Assembly (NCBI RefSeq): GCF_024138145.1
Contig: NZ_CP099997.1
Coordinates: forward strand, 2,728,001-2,792,000
DNA from: Natronosalvus halobius
GTDB taxonomy: Archaea > Halobacteriota > Halobacteria > Halobacteriales > Natrialbaceae
Reading direction: 5' to 3'
Length of the DNA stretch: 64,000 nucleotides
Shown piece by piece: positions 1 to 8,073 of this stretch (within the stretch, counting starts at the first letter, position 1; every line of letters begins with the position of its first letter). The translations under genes and the position numbers were made by a program. Under the pieces are notes generated by a model. It saw only the letters and a program-made list of their open reading frames with translations. It was not told where the DNA came from and did no database searches.

Positions 1-124
1 GCTCATTCCACCAGACGTTATCGGCTGTTGTAAAGACGATCCACCCGCGCTGAAAGTGAAAGTGCTCGGGTGTGAGACTCGGGCTGGCAGTAACGTGACG
101 GAGCGGAAACGGAGTGTACGCGAT

Positions 125-253
125 TCACGCCCGCCGTGAACGTGGGACTCTCTCGCTGTTAAAAGGTAGCCGTTCGCCGTGTACAGAGCTGTGGTGAACG
201 CGGAGTCCACGTCTCGTTTCGAACTGTTTCCCACACGTCGGACACTCAGACAT
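125..253 (-). CDS. C2H2 zinc-finger mini-protein (42 aa), probable truncated HNH-type protein
   Basis: A 42-residue frame starts with ATG and ends in TGA. It begins MSECPTCGKQFETRRG and continues with HH and VHGERLP, so it holds one C-x2-C...H-x5-H zinc knuckle. From family knowledge, this is how many halobacterial HNH-endonuclease-like proteins begin; those continue with a second Cys pair and a catalytic core, and neither is visible here. It is therefore either a stand-alone zinc-finger mini-protein or the N-terminal stub of a broken HNH gene. It lies on the same strand as tRNA-His, about 85 bp beyond the tRNA 3' end, which is a common place for integrated elements. Function unknown. Confidence 0.45.
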   Translation of the reverse strand: MSECPTCGKQFETRRGLRVHHSSVHGERLPFNSERVPRSRRA

Positions 254-338
254 CGCCCGTTCTGGGCCTGTTTTCCTATATAAATTAGCGGGTTGCACCA
301 GTCGTGACTACATGAGGTCCTGTCAATAATTTGATGTA

Positions 339-411
339 GTCCGGGTGCGAAAATCGAATCCGCGTCTCAGCCTCCACAAGGCTGAAGGATAACCACTACC
401 CCAACCCGGAC
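339..411 (-). tRNA. tRNA-His (GTG anticodon)
   Basis: Read on the minus strand, a 7-bp acceptor stem (TCCGGGT with ACCCGGA) encloses a D-arm, an anticodon stem CAGCC/GGCTG with loop TTGTGGA (anticodon GTG), and a T-arm GCGGA/TTCGC. The base before the acceptor stem is G and the base after it is C. These match the histidine-specific G-1 and discriminator C73 recognised by HisRS. No intron is visible. The CCA end is not encoded. Confidence 0.95.
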
Positions 412-608
412 ACGCTTGCAAGCGCTTCTAGCCCGGTCAACTTCAAATACGTTACGACTCTCGAGGCACCGTGGGGATCTCTAGCGCGTTCTTACTTCGA
501 CAGTCGGCTGAATACTATATTATCTATAGCGTGATCGAATTTCCTTCTCTCCTCGCCGCGAACCATCCGAGCCGTTTTTGCCCGTGCCGCGAGTACTCCC
601 ACTAACGC

Positions 609-1064
609 GTGGCCATCACCGACAAGATCTACGTCAAGAACCACCGCCAGCTCAGCTCCCAGCTCGAGACAAACATCCCGAAGGGGGCGTTCAAGGGAGC
701 GACGTTAGACGTGCTCTTCCAGGGCCAGGGACTCGAGAAACTCGACGACGCTACCCGCGACCGGGTGCTCGACTTCGCGACGGACTTCCTGGACTGCGAC
801 TGTGACAACAATCCCTACTGTGGCTGTCCCGAGCGGAAGTTCGTCCGCTACCTGCTCGAGTTGCGCGCTCAGGGGCTCGGTCCGGACGCCATCGTGGACG
901 TGATGAGCGACGACTACATGGTCTACGCTTACTCCGGTGACGTCCTCTCATTTCTCGACAGCGGGGTACGGACGCTCGAGGCCGCGGAGGGGCTGGCTCG
1001 CGTCGAGGGCGACGACGAAGCCGAAGAAGAAATTCGGCGCGTGAAGCGGGAGTTATCACGGTAA
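609..1064 (+). CDS. DUF5814-like conserved halobacterial protein
   Basis: The 151-aa protein starts at a GTG. Its N-terminal half contains KIYVKNHRQLSSQLE. A Cys cluster (CDCDNNPYCGCPERKF, residues about 63-78) probably binds a metal, and an acidic/basic helix ends the protein. I associate this pattern with DUF5814, a small domain found alone or fused to DEAD-box-type helicases in Halobacteria. No enzymatic motif is visible, so a nucleic-acid role is only inference. An AT-rich TATA-like stretch lies about 80 bp upstream. Confidence 0.7.
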   Translation: MAITDKIYVKNHRQLSSQLETNIPKGAFKGATLDVLFQGQGLEKLDDATRDRVLDFATDFLDCDCDNNPYCGCPERKFVRYLLELRAQGLGPDAIVDVMSDDYMVYAYSGDVLSFLDSGVRTLEAAEGLARVEGDDEAEEEIRRVKRELSR

Positions 1065-1118
1065 CTGCACGACCCCGTTCGCCGGGTTCGACGCTGGCTT
1101 CGGTGCTCGTCCGACGAG

Positions 1119-1517
1119 CTATCGAACCGTCGGCGAGTCGCCCGAGTCGTCGAGGTCGTCCAGCAGGAGGACCTCGTCTTCCTCGTCCTCGAGGCGGTCG
1201 CGCAGGTCGGTGACGTAGGACTTGTGCTCTTCGAGCTGTTCACGCAGGTGCTCGGCCTCGAGTTCGAGTCTCTCGTGCTCGCGAACGAAGCTCTTTGGCA
1301 CCTCGACGGTGGGCGGGAACGACTGTTCGTTCTCACTTCGGGCCTCGAGTTCGTCCTCGGGGATGACGGCCACCTGCCCGTCGTGGTCGACCAGGAGATC
1401 GACGTAGTCCCGGAAGACGGCGGACAACGAGATGTCGCGCTCCTCGGCGATCTCCTGGAGGGCCGCGAAGGCGTCCTCGTTCACCCGGAACGAGATGGTC
1501 TTGTTCTTGTTGCCCAT
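1119..1517 (-). CDS. Ribbon-helix-helix (CopG-type) DNA-binding protein with coiled coil
   Basis: The 132-aa protein begins MGNKNKTISFRVNEDAFAAL and continues with two short helices (residues about 10-45). This is the beta-strand plus helix-helix pattern of the CopG/MetJ fold, whose Ser/Thr-Arg strand contacts DNA as a dimer. Residues about 80-125 are a Glu/Arg/Leu-rich heptad region (ERLELEAEHLREQLEEH) predicted to form a coiled coil. There is no toxin partner next to it, so it is more likely a stand-alone regulator than an antitoxin. It converges with the DUF5814-like gene. Confidence 0.75.
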   Translation of the reverse strand: MGNKNKTISFRVNEDAFAALQEIAEERDISLSAVFRDYVDLLVDHDGQVAVIPEDELEARSENEQSFPPTVEVPKSFVREHERLELEAEHLREQLEEHKSYVTDLRDRLEDEEDEVLLLDDLDDSGDSPTVR

Positions 1518-1720
1518 GTCGGTATCGGTGACCTATCGTCGCGCGAGGCACTTAACCGTTTGTCAGACGACCGGTTACGGCACGTAATCGCCGCCCCATT
1601 CCGCTTCGTCGGCGATGGGGTGACGATTTCCAGCGTAGGCTCTCGCTCGAGGCGCTGTCAGCAGACCGATCTTCGTCCACAAAAAGGGAATACGACAGGG
1701 TGGTGCGATTCGGTCCCGAT

Positions 1721-2347
1721 TCAGGCCGAGGCCTCGACCTCTTCGAGGCTCTCGAGCGCCTGAATCACGTCGCGGCGGTAGTTCTCGACGGGCGAGTCGT
1801 ACTGCTCGCGGGCCATCTGAGCGTACTCGTTGGTGGGTACCGTCGAGCCGCTCTCGGGAGCCTCCTGCTCGGCTTCCCAGTCCTGGAACGCCTCGACGCG
1901 GTCGATGGTCCGTTCGGCGGTTTCGACGACCCAGCGGTCGCGAGTTGCCTCGTCGACGACCGCGATGGACTCGGGTCGGACGGAGACGTTGACGGTGCCG
2001 TCGTCGGTCTCGTAGGTGCGCGGCTTGCCGACGATGGCCACGTACGCCGGCGGTTCCGCGTCCCGGAGGGCTGCGGCGGCCTCGGGCTGGTACTGGCCGG
2101 CGTAGACGAAGAACGTTCCCGTGGGATCGACGACGCGCCCGCGCCAGTACTCGCTCTCGTCGCCCACGTCCTCGGTTTCGGTGAGCGTACCGACGAAGAA
2201 CACGCGGTTGGCGCGGTCACCGGTCGGCAACAGGGCGTAGTTCGGGGCGCGCTCGTCGTCGGATTCCTTGAACGCGTACGTCGAGTCGTTGAATTCGGAG
2301 GCGAAGACGCGCTTGGCGACCTCGCGGGTGAGTTGTGTCTGAGACAT
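1721..2347 (-). CDS. rpap3: RPA3-associated protein (COG3390 family)
   Basis: This 208-aa protein starts at the base after the rpa3 stop, so the two are translationally coupled. It begins MSQTQLTREVAKRVFASEFN, followed by an OB-fold-like beta region with phrases such as FFVGTLTETEDVG and GTFFVYAGQYQPEA. That is typical of the RPA-associated proteins encoded beside halobacterial RPA genes. In Haloferax the RPA3 and RPAP3 products work together in ssDNA binding and DNA repair. The assignment rests on sequence pattern plus operon context. Confidence 0.88.
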   Translation of the reverse strand: MSQTQLTREVAKRVFASEFNDSTYAFKESDDERAPNYALLPTGDRANRVFFVGTLTETEDVGDESEYWRGRVVDPTGTFFVYAGQYQPEAAAALRDAEPPAYVAIVGKPRTYETDDGTVNVSVRPESIAVVDEATRDRWVVETAERTIDRVEAFQDWEAEQEAPESGSTVPTNEYAQMAREQYDSPVENYRRDVIQALESLEEVEASA

Positions 2348-3277
2348 TTACATCGACCTCGCTTTGATCAGCAGTTCCTCGGCGTCGACCGGCCCGTCGA
2401 GTTCCTCGACCTCGTCGGCCAGGACGTAGCGGCCGAAGGTCGGCCCCTCGATGCGGTAATAGGTGCCGACGATCCGATCTCGGATCTCGTCGGCGACGAC
2501 GGTCGTGTCGAGGGCGTCCATTGCCATGTCCTTGGCCTCCTCGAGGCTGATCCCCGTCAGTCCCTCGGTGGCCTCGGCGTCGAAGATGACCTCGTGAGCG
2601 TCGAGGCCGTCGTCGACGACCCCCTTGATGCGGAGGTCGAAGTCGCCCTCGACCTCGCCGTGGTCGGGACAGCGCCCGTTCTGGAGGACGTAGGTGCAGT
2701 CCTCCTCGGGGCAGCGCTTGATGAGGCCGCTGCCGCTCTGCATATCCACCAGCGCTCCCTCGATTTCGCTGGTGTCGTCGCCGACTTCGATGTCCTCCTC
2801 GAGTTCTTCGACGACAGTCGTCGAGTTGAGCTTGACCGAGTACCGGCCCTGGTACTCGTCGGTGACGACGTTGCGGAGGTCGTAGACGCCGCCCTCATCG
2901 AGGCTCGGGAGGTCGGATTTGGCCCACTTGGTGAACTTGATGGTGCCCGTCGGGTCGCCCAGGAGGCCGACCTGCGCGACGGAGTCGCTGCGGGGCTCCC
3001 AGAGTTCGATGACCTTGGCGGTGAGGTCGATCCACTCTTCGGGTTCGTCGACGTCCTCGATCTGGGCGCGTTCGCTGCCGCCGCTCGAGATGTCCTCGCG
3101 CTCGAGGCCGGCCTCGTCGAGGTAGTGCGTCGTCACGGATCGGCGAGCCTCGTCCATGGGGACTTTGTACTCGTCGACCAGCGTGGTGAGTCGCTTCTCG
3201 ACGTCCTCGACCTCGAGGTCGATGTGGTCTGAAAACTGCGCGTGTATGTCTTCTGCGTGTTGGCGTACGTCGCTCAT
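2348..3277 (-). CDS. rpa3: Replication factor A-type single-stranded DNA-binding protein RPA3
   Basis: The 309-aa protein starts at ATG 3277 (MSDVRQHAEDIHAQFSDH); the frame is open further upstream, but that part is Arg-rich and lacks family similarity. The N-terminal helical part is followed by OB folds (WIDLTAKVIELWEP, GTIKFTKW, YSVKLNSTTVVEE). A zinc-finger motif of the form C-x4-C-x7-C-x2-H (CPEEDC...CPDH) lies near residue 185. RPA coats ssDNA in replication and repair. It is the first gene of the rpa3-rpap3 operon, and its length matches halobacterial RPA3 rather than the longer RPA1 and RPA2. Confidence 0.9.
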   Translation of the reverse strand: MSDVRQHAEDIHAQFSDHIDLEVEDVEKRLTTLVDEYKVPMDEARRSVTTHYLDEAGLEREDISSGGSERAQIEDVDEPEEWIDLTAKVIELWEPRSDSVAQVGLLGDPTGTIKFTKWAKSDLPSLDEGGVYDLRNVVTDEYQGRYSVKLNSTTVVEELEEDIEVGDDTSEIEGALVDMQSGSGLIKRCPEEDCTYVLQNGRCPDHGEVEGDFDLRIKGVVDDGLDAHEVIFDAEATEGLTGISLEEAKDMAMDALDTTVVADEIRDRIVGTYYRIEGPTFGRYVLADEVEELDGPVDAEELLIKARSM

Positions 3278-3488
3278 CGGATCACGCCTCCTCTTGTGTA
3301 TCCATGGGAGGCATACCGGTGTTCGCGCCCGATCGTATTTAAACTGCCGCCACCGGAGTGAAAGTGGTCCTCGACCGTGTTTGATGCGTCGCGTCGACCG
3401 TCTTCGTCCCTTCCCCGGTCGATAAGGAGGCTCGAGTTTCTGTCTCCGGCCAACAGTATATGTGTCCGGCCCACGAACGCTACCCACA

Positions 3489-3800
3489 ATGGCAGATCGG
3501 CGTCGACTCGAGCGGTTTCTGCGCTCGAAACTCGAGCAGGCGGGAACCCAGTACGCGGAGGTTCGCCGGTCGGCAGACGGTCAGCTCGAGGAGGCACGGG
3601 AGGCCTACCGCGTGGCGCGAAACGCCCGGAGCCTGCCGACGGACGACGCGGGGCGGGCGAAAATCGTCTGTCGCCGATTTGCGGAGAAGCGAGCCGCGAA
3701 ACTGGACGAGGAGTTCCGACCGGCGTGTTACGAGGCGGACCACCCAGACTGCGAGGGCTGTGTCGAGGACGTTCACGAGGGGCGTATCGAGACGTGGTGA
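3489..3800 (+). CDS. Small basic conserved halobacterial protein (DUF7091-like)
   Basis: A 103-aa protein starts at ATG 3489 with MADRRRLERFLRSKLEQAG. It is rich in Arg and Glu, has a helical N-terminal two thirds, and ends with DCEGCVEDVHEGRIETW. The conserved Cys pairs (CRRFAEKR, CYEAD...DCEGC) may bind a metal. I recall this pattern as DUF7091, of unknown function. It diverges from rpa3, leaving about 210 bp for two promoters. An in-frame ATG nine codons upstream is possible, but the residues there do not look conserved. Confidence 0.72.
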   Translation: MADRRRLERFLRSKLEQAGTQYAEVRRSADGQLEEAREAYRVARNARSLPTDDAGRAKIVCRRFAEKRAAKLDEEFRPACYEADHPDCEGCVEDVHEGRIETW

Positions 3801-3818
3801 CTCCTCGAATTCCAACTT

Positions 3819-4409
3819 TTAGTCGCCCTCGAGCCGTCCATACACCCACTCGCCCAGCCGCGGGAACGCGAGGGCGGCGAGGGCGCCCGACCCGACAGCC
3901 ACGACGAACGAGGTAGGCGGGAATCCGACCGCGGTCCCGACTGCGGGGCTCCCAAACGCAATCGCACCGAGCACGAGGTTGTAGTAGCCGATCCGGAGCA
4001 CGACGAGCCACGGCGTGAGCGAGAGCCAGCCCCGAACGTCGGTTCCCAGTGGCCGGATCCACCCACCGCGAACCCCGGCGGCGACCGCCGTCATCGTCAG
4101 CCAGGCGACGAGCATCGCGCTCGAGACGCCGTAGACGCGCGGATCGGGCGAGAGGAAGGCCAGGGTGATCGCCGGCAGTCCCAGCACGGCGAGTTCCGCG
4201 AAGACGGTGGTCACGTCGTGGAGGTAGCGCCGAACCGGCGGCTTCTCGGCTCGAGCCAGGGTTCCGTGACCGTACCAGGTACGACGCTCGCTCGAGTAGG
4301 CGGGGCGGGTGGCCCGTCCGGGCGCCCGGTTCGGCTCCGATGGTCGATTGCTCGACGCCCGGTCGTGATCCGACGTCCGGCCCCGTCCGGGCTCTGAATC
4401 GCCCGTCAT
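3819..4409 (-). CDS. Hypothetical membrane protein (about 4 TM)
   Basis: The 196-aa product has a long hydrophilic Arg/Pro/Ser-rich N-terminus (residues 1-60). After it come hydrophobic segments near 68-88 (TTVFAELAVLGLPAITLAFL), 95-113, 130-150 and 160-182, then a short charged tail. No motif or family is recognised. Its 3' end converges with the DUF7091-like gene, 18 bp away. The disordered N-terminus may mean the true start is further downstream. Confidence 0.55.
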   Translation of the reverse strand: MTGDSEPGRGRTSDHDRASSNRPSEPNRAPGRATRPAYSSERRTWYGHGTLARAEKPPVRRYLHDVTTVFAELAVLGLPAITLAFLSPDPRVYGVSSAMLVAWLTMTAVAAGVRGGWIRPLGTDVRGWLSLTPWLVVLRIGYYNLVLGAIAFGSPAVGTAVGFPPTSFVVAVGSGALAALAFPRLGEWVYGRLEGD

Positions 4410-4501
4410 CGTTGGCGGCTACCACGACGAGACACAAATGCTGGTGGGGGCGTCCGCACGAACTGCGACCGGCGTTTACGAGTCGCCCCCCGCGAGGCGC
4501 T

Positions 4502-5287
4502 CTAACTCCGCAACAGCCCGCCGTCGATGGGCACCTCGACGCCGGTAACGAAACTCGCGTGCGAACTCGAGAGGAAGGCCACCACTTCACCCAGCTCCTC
4601 GGGATCGCCGATCCGCCCCATCGGGATGTCGTTGGCCATCGCCTCCAGACCCGACTCGTAGTCCTCGTAGGTACCGTTCTCGACGCGAGCATCGATCAGT
4701 TCCTCGATGCGGGGCGTCTCGATGGTTCCCGGCAGAACCGCGTTCGCCCGAATCTCGGGCGCGAACTCCCGCGAGACGGTCTTGACGAGGCCGATGACTG
4801 CCCGGCGGACCGCGTTCGAGAGCAGGAGGCCGTCGGCGACCTCCTGGACAGTCCGGGAGGTGACACAGACGATCGATCCCTCGTCGGACTCGAGCAGGTG
4901 GGGGTGGGCCTCCTCGACCGTCCAGACGACGCTCATCACCAGCAGATCGTAAGCCTGGTACCACTCGCGCTCGCTCGTCTCCAGGAAGGTCGTGCTCGGC
5001 GGGCCGCCCGCGGAGGTGACGAGATGGTCGATGCCGCCGAATGCCTCCGCGGTGGTCGCGACCAGGTCCGACACCTGGTCGGGGTCCGTGAGGTCGGTCT
5101 GCTTCGCGAGCACCTCGCCGTCTCCCTGCGAATCGACGTGCTCGCGAGCCGTCTCGAGTCGGTCCGCGTCGCGCCCGCAGATGGCGACGTTCGCGTCCTG
5201 GCGGGCGAGCACCGCCGCGCTCGCCAGACCGAGGCCGCTTGAAGATGCCGTTACCAGTGCCGTGTTACCGTCGACGTCGAGGTCCAT
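4502..5287 (-). CDS. SDR-family oxidoreductase-like protein lacking the YxxxK pair
   Basis: The 261-aa Rossmann protein begins MDLDVDGNTALVTASSSGLG. Its nucleotide-binding loop is TASSSGLGLA rather than the classical TGxxxGIG. It has a DLTDPDQ segment and a SAGG segment in place of NNAG, and a catalytic-type Ser in VTSRTV. Where classical SDRs have YxxxK, it reads LLLSNAVRRAVIG, so Tyr and Lys are replaced by Ser and Arg. From family knowledge a beta-ketoacyl-reductase-like SDR subgroup with a degenerate tetrad exists. It may bind a nucleotide without classical dehydrogenase chemistry. The C-terminus (VTGVEVPIDGGLLRS) is normal. Confidence 0.85.
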   Translation of the reverse strand: MDLDVDGNTALVTASSSGLGLASAAVLARQDANVAICGRDADRLETAREHVDSQGDGEVLAKQTDLTDPDQVSDLVATTAEAFGGIDHLVTSAGGPPSTTFLETSEREWYQAYDLLVMSVVWTVEEAHPHLLESDEGSIVCVTSRTVQEVADGLLLSNAVRRAVIGLVKTVSREFAPEIRANAVLPGTIETPRIEELIDARVENGTYEDYESGLEAMANDIPMGRIGDPEELGEVVAFLSSSHASFVTGVEVPIDGGLLRS

Positions 5288-6272
5288 GGGTTGACTACGC
5301 TCGCCGAGGACAAATCTCTCGGGGCCGTGGCAAGTCGGTCTGTAAGCCGGCGGTCGGGTACGGACTCGGGTCGATCGCGACCGATCGTGATTCGATCTCG
5401 GAGAATCCCTCTACTTGCGCTTCAGGTGGTTCATAATCGGGTTCTCTGTCCGGAAGAGTAGGTCTGGTCTCTACTCTGAGGGCCGATTATGAAGATAGTC
5501 TAGGGAAGATTATACGATGGCGATTTCACTCAAGAGTATGATTCAATTCACAATCGACGAATACGAGACCTCTCGAGGCGATTCGTGGCCATTCACGTAT
5601 GCTTTGATGATTGCCGACACTGGTGGCCGAGCGGGCCGGTTTCGTGGTTGAGGCTTACAGAGTGAATCCCGGTCTCGAGGCGTCAAACGCGCACAACCGG
5701 TTCGAGATGTCCTCTATAGCCCGATTTCCTCTCAAACGATGTCTCAATCTCTACAGCAAGTTCAGTAGTTTATAGGGCCTCAAAACCGATAGCAGAGAAC
5801 CGATTATGAACTTTTGAATTGTGTACTGGAAGACCACACACTCGACACGAGAAGAAAGTAAAATCCCTGTAGAGAAGGCTCTAGACCGCCGAATCCAATT
5901 TCGTGGAACGGATCTGAGACGCTCTTCGTAACGTTTCTCTTCCTGGTGACCGCTAACCCGGAAAACGCAAGACGGAAACCGATTATGAACTTTTTGAGAG
6001 CGTGATTTCTCCTCGTTTCGGTCCGCTCATATTCTTTTCCTTCCTCTTGCTCACGCCTGCCGCTGCTTTTTTGAAGCCATCTCGAGCGATAACCACCCAA
6101 CTCCAGGACCTCTTCCTAGATTAGTTCATAGGCCACCTCTGCACATATCTTCCGGACCATTCTCGTGGTTATGGGACGAACAGGCGCAAAACCTCGTCGT
6201 TCATAGTCGTTGAACAGGGCTGTCGTACAAGCATGGCCGTCGTGGGTGTCGATCCGCTCGACGGCCCCTTGC
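5288..6272. other. AT-rich intergenic stretch with repeated motif; no convincing gene
   Basis: Nearly 1 kb of lower-GC sequence separates the SDR from the Tfx-type gene. It holds four copies of a CCGATTATGAA core (see the inverted-repeat entry). A frame on the minus strand (6116-6337) ends VRKICAEVAYELI but overlaps the 3' end of the tfx gene and has no recognisable start or family. The composition and repeats suggest a decayed insertion or MITE-like remnants rather than a regulatory region. Confidence 0.5.
5428..5813. repeat. Inverted-repeat-bounded 0.38-kb element plus further copies of the core motif
   Basis: GGTTCATAATCGGGTTCTCT starts at 5428. Its near-exact reverse complement (AGAGAACCGATTATGAACTT) ends at 5813, giving arms of about 20 bp with one indel. 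Extra direct copies of the core lie at 5483-5493 (CCGATTATGAA) and about 5979-5990 (ACCGATTATGAAC followed by TTTTTGAGAG). No transposase is encoded between the arms. This looks like a MITE or the ends of a decayed IS, but the family was not identified. Confidence 0.55.
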
Positions 6273-6731
6273 TCAGTCGGATTGGCGAACCCGAACCGAT
6301 CCGTCGCTCGTGACCCCGACGACGAGGTCCGTCGCAACCTGCCGGCCTGTCACCGCGTCGCCGGCGGCGTCCGAAACGACCTTCATCAGGTCGGGCGCGG
6401 TGTACTCGACCTTGACGCCTGCCTCATCGCAGGCCGCGTAGACCGCCTCGGGCACGTCGTAGAGGTCCGTTCCCGCATCGACCTGCACGCGAACCGGGGC
6501 TCGCAGCGCCTCGGCGAACGCGATTGTCTCGCGGGCGCGCTCGAGGTTGTCGCGGGCGCTCCCCTCGACCGAGGAGACGTTAGCGCGGGAGGTTCCGAGT
6601 GCGTCGGCGATCGCCGCCTGGGAGAAGCCGCGCTCGCGGAGTGCCAGCACCTGCGCCTGGCGGTGGGTGAGGACGCTCGCCTCGGGGTCGAAGCCGACCT
6701 CCTCGAGGATTTCCTCGGCGTCCTCGATCAC
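6273..6731 (-). CDS. tfx: Tfx family DNA-binding protein
   Basis: The 152-aa protein starts at a GTG. It has an N-terminal helix-turn-helix (SVLTHRQAQVLALRERGFSQ then AAIADALGTSRANVSSVE, residues about 19-55). The C-terminal domain contains DLYDVPEAVYAACDEAGVKV and SDAAGDAVTGR. This two-part layout is that of Tfx, an archaeal regulator first described as binding downstream of the formylmethanofuran dehydrogenase promoter in methanogens. Halobacterial members have unknown targets. It diverges from the membrane-protein gene at 6954. Confidence 0.9.
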   Translation of the reverse strand: MIEDAEEILEEVGFDPEASVLTHRQAQVLALRERGFSQAAIADALGTSRANVSSVEGSARDNLERARETIAFAEALRAPVRVQVDAGTDLYDVPEAVYAACDEAGVKVEYTAPDLMKVVSDAAGDAVTGRQVATDLVVGVTSDGSVRVRQSD

Positions 6732-6847
6732 GGTCGATACCCCCTCGACTCGACGGCGGCCGTCGCGGCCGTGATCGCGTCCATACCTAACCTAGGCGAG
6801 GGGACCCCCAAAGTGTCTCCGGTCGTTGGGCGGTCTGTGGGCCCCGG

Positions 6848-6934
6848 TCGCCGGACTCATCACCTTCAAGCGCCGTCGCCGTACTCCCCATATTGAACCC
6901 CCATCACCGGACTCGCAACCTTCAACCGTCCCCT
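6848..6934. repeat. Two imperfect direct repeats between divergent genes
   Basis: CGCCGGACTCATCACCTTCAAG near 6850 and CACCGGACTCGCAACCTTCAAC near 6905 are about 54 bp apart and agree at most positions. They lie between the divergent starts of tfx and the gene at 6954, so they could be regulator-binding sites (possibly Tfx autoregulation) or a chance small duplication. Confidence 0.35.
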
Positions 6935-6953
6935 CCAGAAACTCGAGGTGAGG

Positions 6954-7487
6954 ATGAACCGTCCGCTCGGCTTCGACCCATTCGCTACCCAGTCACAATC
7001 CGCACACGCGTTGACCGTCCTCGGCGGGATTGCGGTCTGTCTTTTCGCGTACTTCGGGGCCGTCGCTGCCGTCTACGGCGACCTCTCGGTGCTCGCTCTC
7101 GAGTCGAATATCGGCGCGCAACGGGTGGGCGGCGCGGCCGGGGGCGTCGCCGTCTGGACGTACTTCTCGCTCGCGTTCGTCCGCGGCTACGGCGGGCCGG
7201 TGTTGAACGTGCTCCCGTACCCGGTCGCCATCGTCGTCCTCGCGCCGTTTCCGGCGCGGTGGTTCCTGTTCGGCCCGGATCTCTCCGGTCTTCGATCCAG
7301 GTTCGTCGGCTTCTTCGTATTCGAGCCGCTGATCACGACCGGAATCGCAGTTCTTCCGGGACTGGCCTCCTGCACCGTCGTACTCACGGTCTGGGCGTCG
7401 CTAATCGGGGACGAGGCTCGAGAACAGTGGGAACGGCGCCACCTCACGGTCGAGTTCTACGACGCGTTCGTTGACGTCGAGGAGTGA
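6954..7487 (+). CDS. Hypothetical membrane protein (4-5 TM)
   Basis: A 177-aa protein starts at ATG 6954 behind a GAGGTGAGG Shine-Dalgarno-like run; the in-frame GTG at 6948 is part of that run and so is a less likely start. Hydrophobic segments lie near residues 20-45, 60-80, 90-108, 120-140 and 142-158. The C-terminus (EAREQWERRHLTVEFYDAF) is charged and probably cytoplasmic. No known family is recognised. The layout resembles small conserved halobacterial membrane proteins. Confidence 0.65.
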   Translation: MNRPLGFDPFATQSQSAHALTVLGGIAVCLFAYFGAVAAVYGDLSVLALESNIGAQRVGGAAGGVAVWTYFSLAFVRGYGGPVLNVLPYPVAIVVLAPFPARWFLFGPDLSGLRSRFVGFFVFEPLITTGIAVLPGLASCTVVLTVWASLIGDEAREQWERRHLTVEFYDAFVDVEE

Positions 7488-7632
7488 GGAACGGCTCGAC
7501 TCGAGGCGAGTGCCCGAGGAGGAAATACATTCGCGCCAAAGGACTCGGGGGACGACCCTCGCGGAGGGGCACTCGCGGTAGAAGTTTCGAAAACACAACT
7601 CGAGGAGACGGAGAACCGGCCTGTTCAGCCGT

Positions 7633-7998
7633 TCAGGGCCGTGTCGTCGCCCACACCGCCGTCAGCGCCAGCATCGTCGCCGGCAAGAGCGGGAGGATCA
7701 ACAGCGCGAACCAGTAGTCCATGTCCGGCGGCGTCAATAGGATGAGGCCGGGAGCGACGATGAACGCGAGGACGATCATTCCGACGAGTACCCAGCCTCG
7801 GCGGCCGAATTCCCGGTCGCCCGCCTCGGGGTGAACCGGTCGCTCGAGCCAGGCGTCGTCGTTCGAGTCGTCCTCGGCGTCCGCGCTCGCCTTCCGGTTG
7901 TCCGCGGGACGCCCCTCCCCGTCGAACGCGCTCGGGTCGTGGACGTAGCCGCCGTCGTCGCTCGAGGTCACGTCCGAGTGTTTCGAGCGCGTCCGCAT
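7633..7998 (-). CDS. Conserved halobacterial two-TM membrane protein
   Basis: The 121-aa product starts at ATG 7998; an upstream in-frame start would add 8 residues. The first 70 residues are hydrophilic and acidic (SSDDGGYVHDPSAF, LERPVHPEAGDREFGRRG). Two TM helices follow, about residues 72-92 and 98-117. The sequence around the first helix (GWVLVGMIVLAFIVAPG) recurs in halobacterial proteins that I have seen unnamed. Function unknown. Confidence 0.65.
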   Translation of the reverse strand: MRTRSKHSDVTSSDDGGYVHDPSAFDGEGRPADNRKASADAEDDSNDDAWLERPVHPEAGDREFGRRGWVLVGMIVLAFIVAPGLILLTPPDMDYWFALLILPLLPATMLALTAVWATTRP

Positions 7999-8073
7999 AG
8001 CCCTCACGGTTCTCGTTTGCACGTCAGGGCCCGTCTTCGACGTTCTCGACCGTCCATCACGGCCCGTCTTCGA

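Noticed and set aside
1-124. Minus-strand frame running off the left edge
   Set aside because: Only about 40 codons without a start are visible, and no motif is recognised.
1700-3232. Very long plus-strand open frame opposite rpa3 and rpap3
   Set aside because: A high-GC antisense shadow. The minus-strand proteins have clear domains and halophilic composition, while the plus-strand product has none.
3278-3487. N-terminal extension of RPA3
   Set aside because: The extra 70 residues are Arg-rich and dissimilar to the family, and ATG 3277 gives the usual length.
5804-6100. 98-residue minus-strand frame in the AT-rich gap
   Set aside because: Basic, Ser-rich and non-acidic composition unlike halobacterial proteins; it covers a copy of the repeat motif.
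6116-6337. Minus-strand frame ending VRKICAEVAYELI as a gene
   Set aside because: It overlaps the 3' end of tfx in another frame, has no plausible start, and matches no family I know. A broken gene remnant is possible, but the evidence is too weak to annotate.
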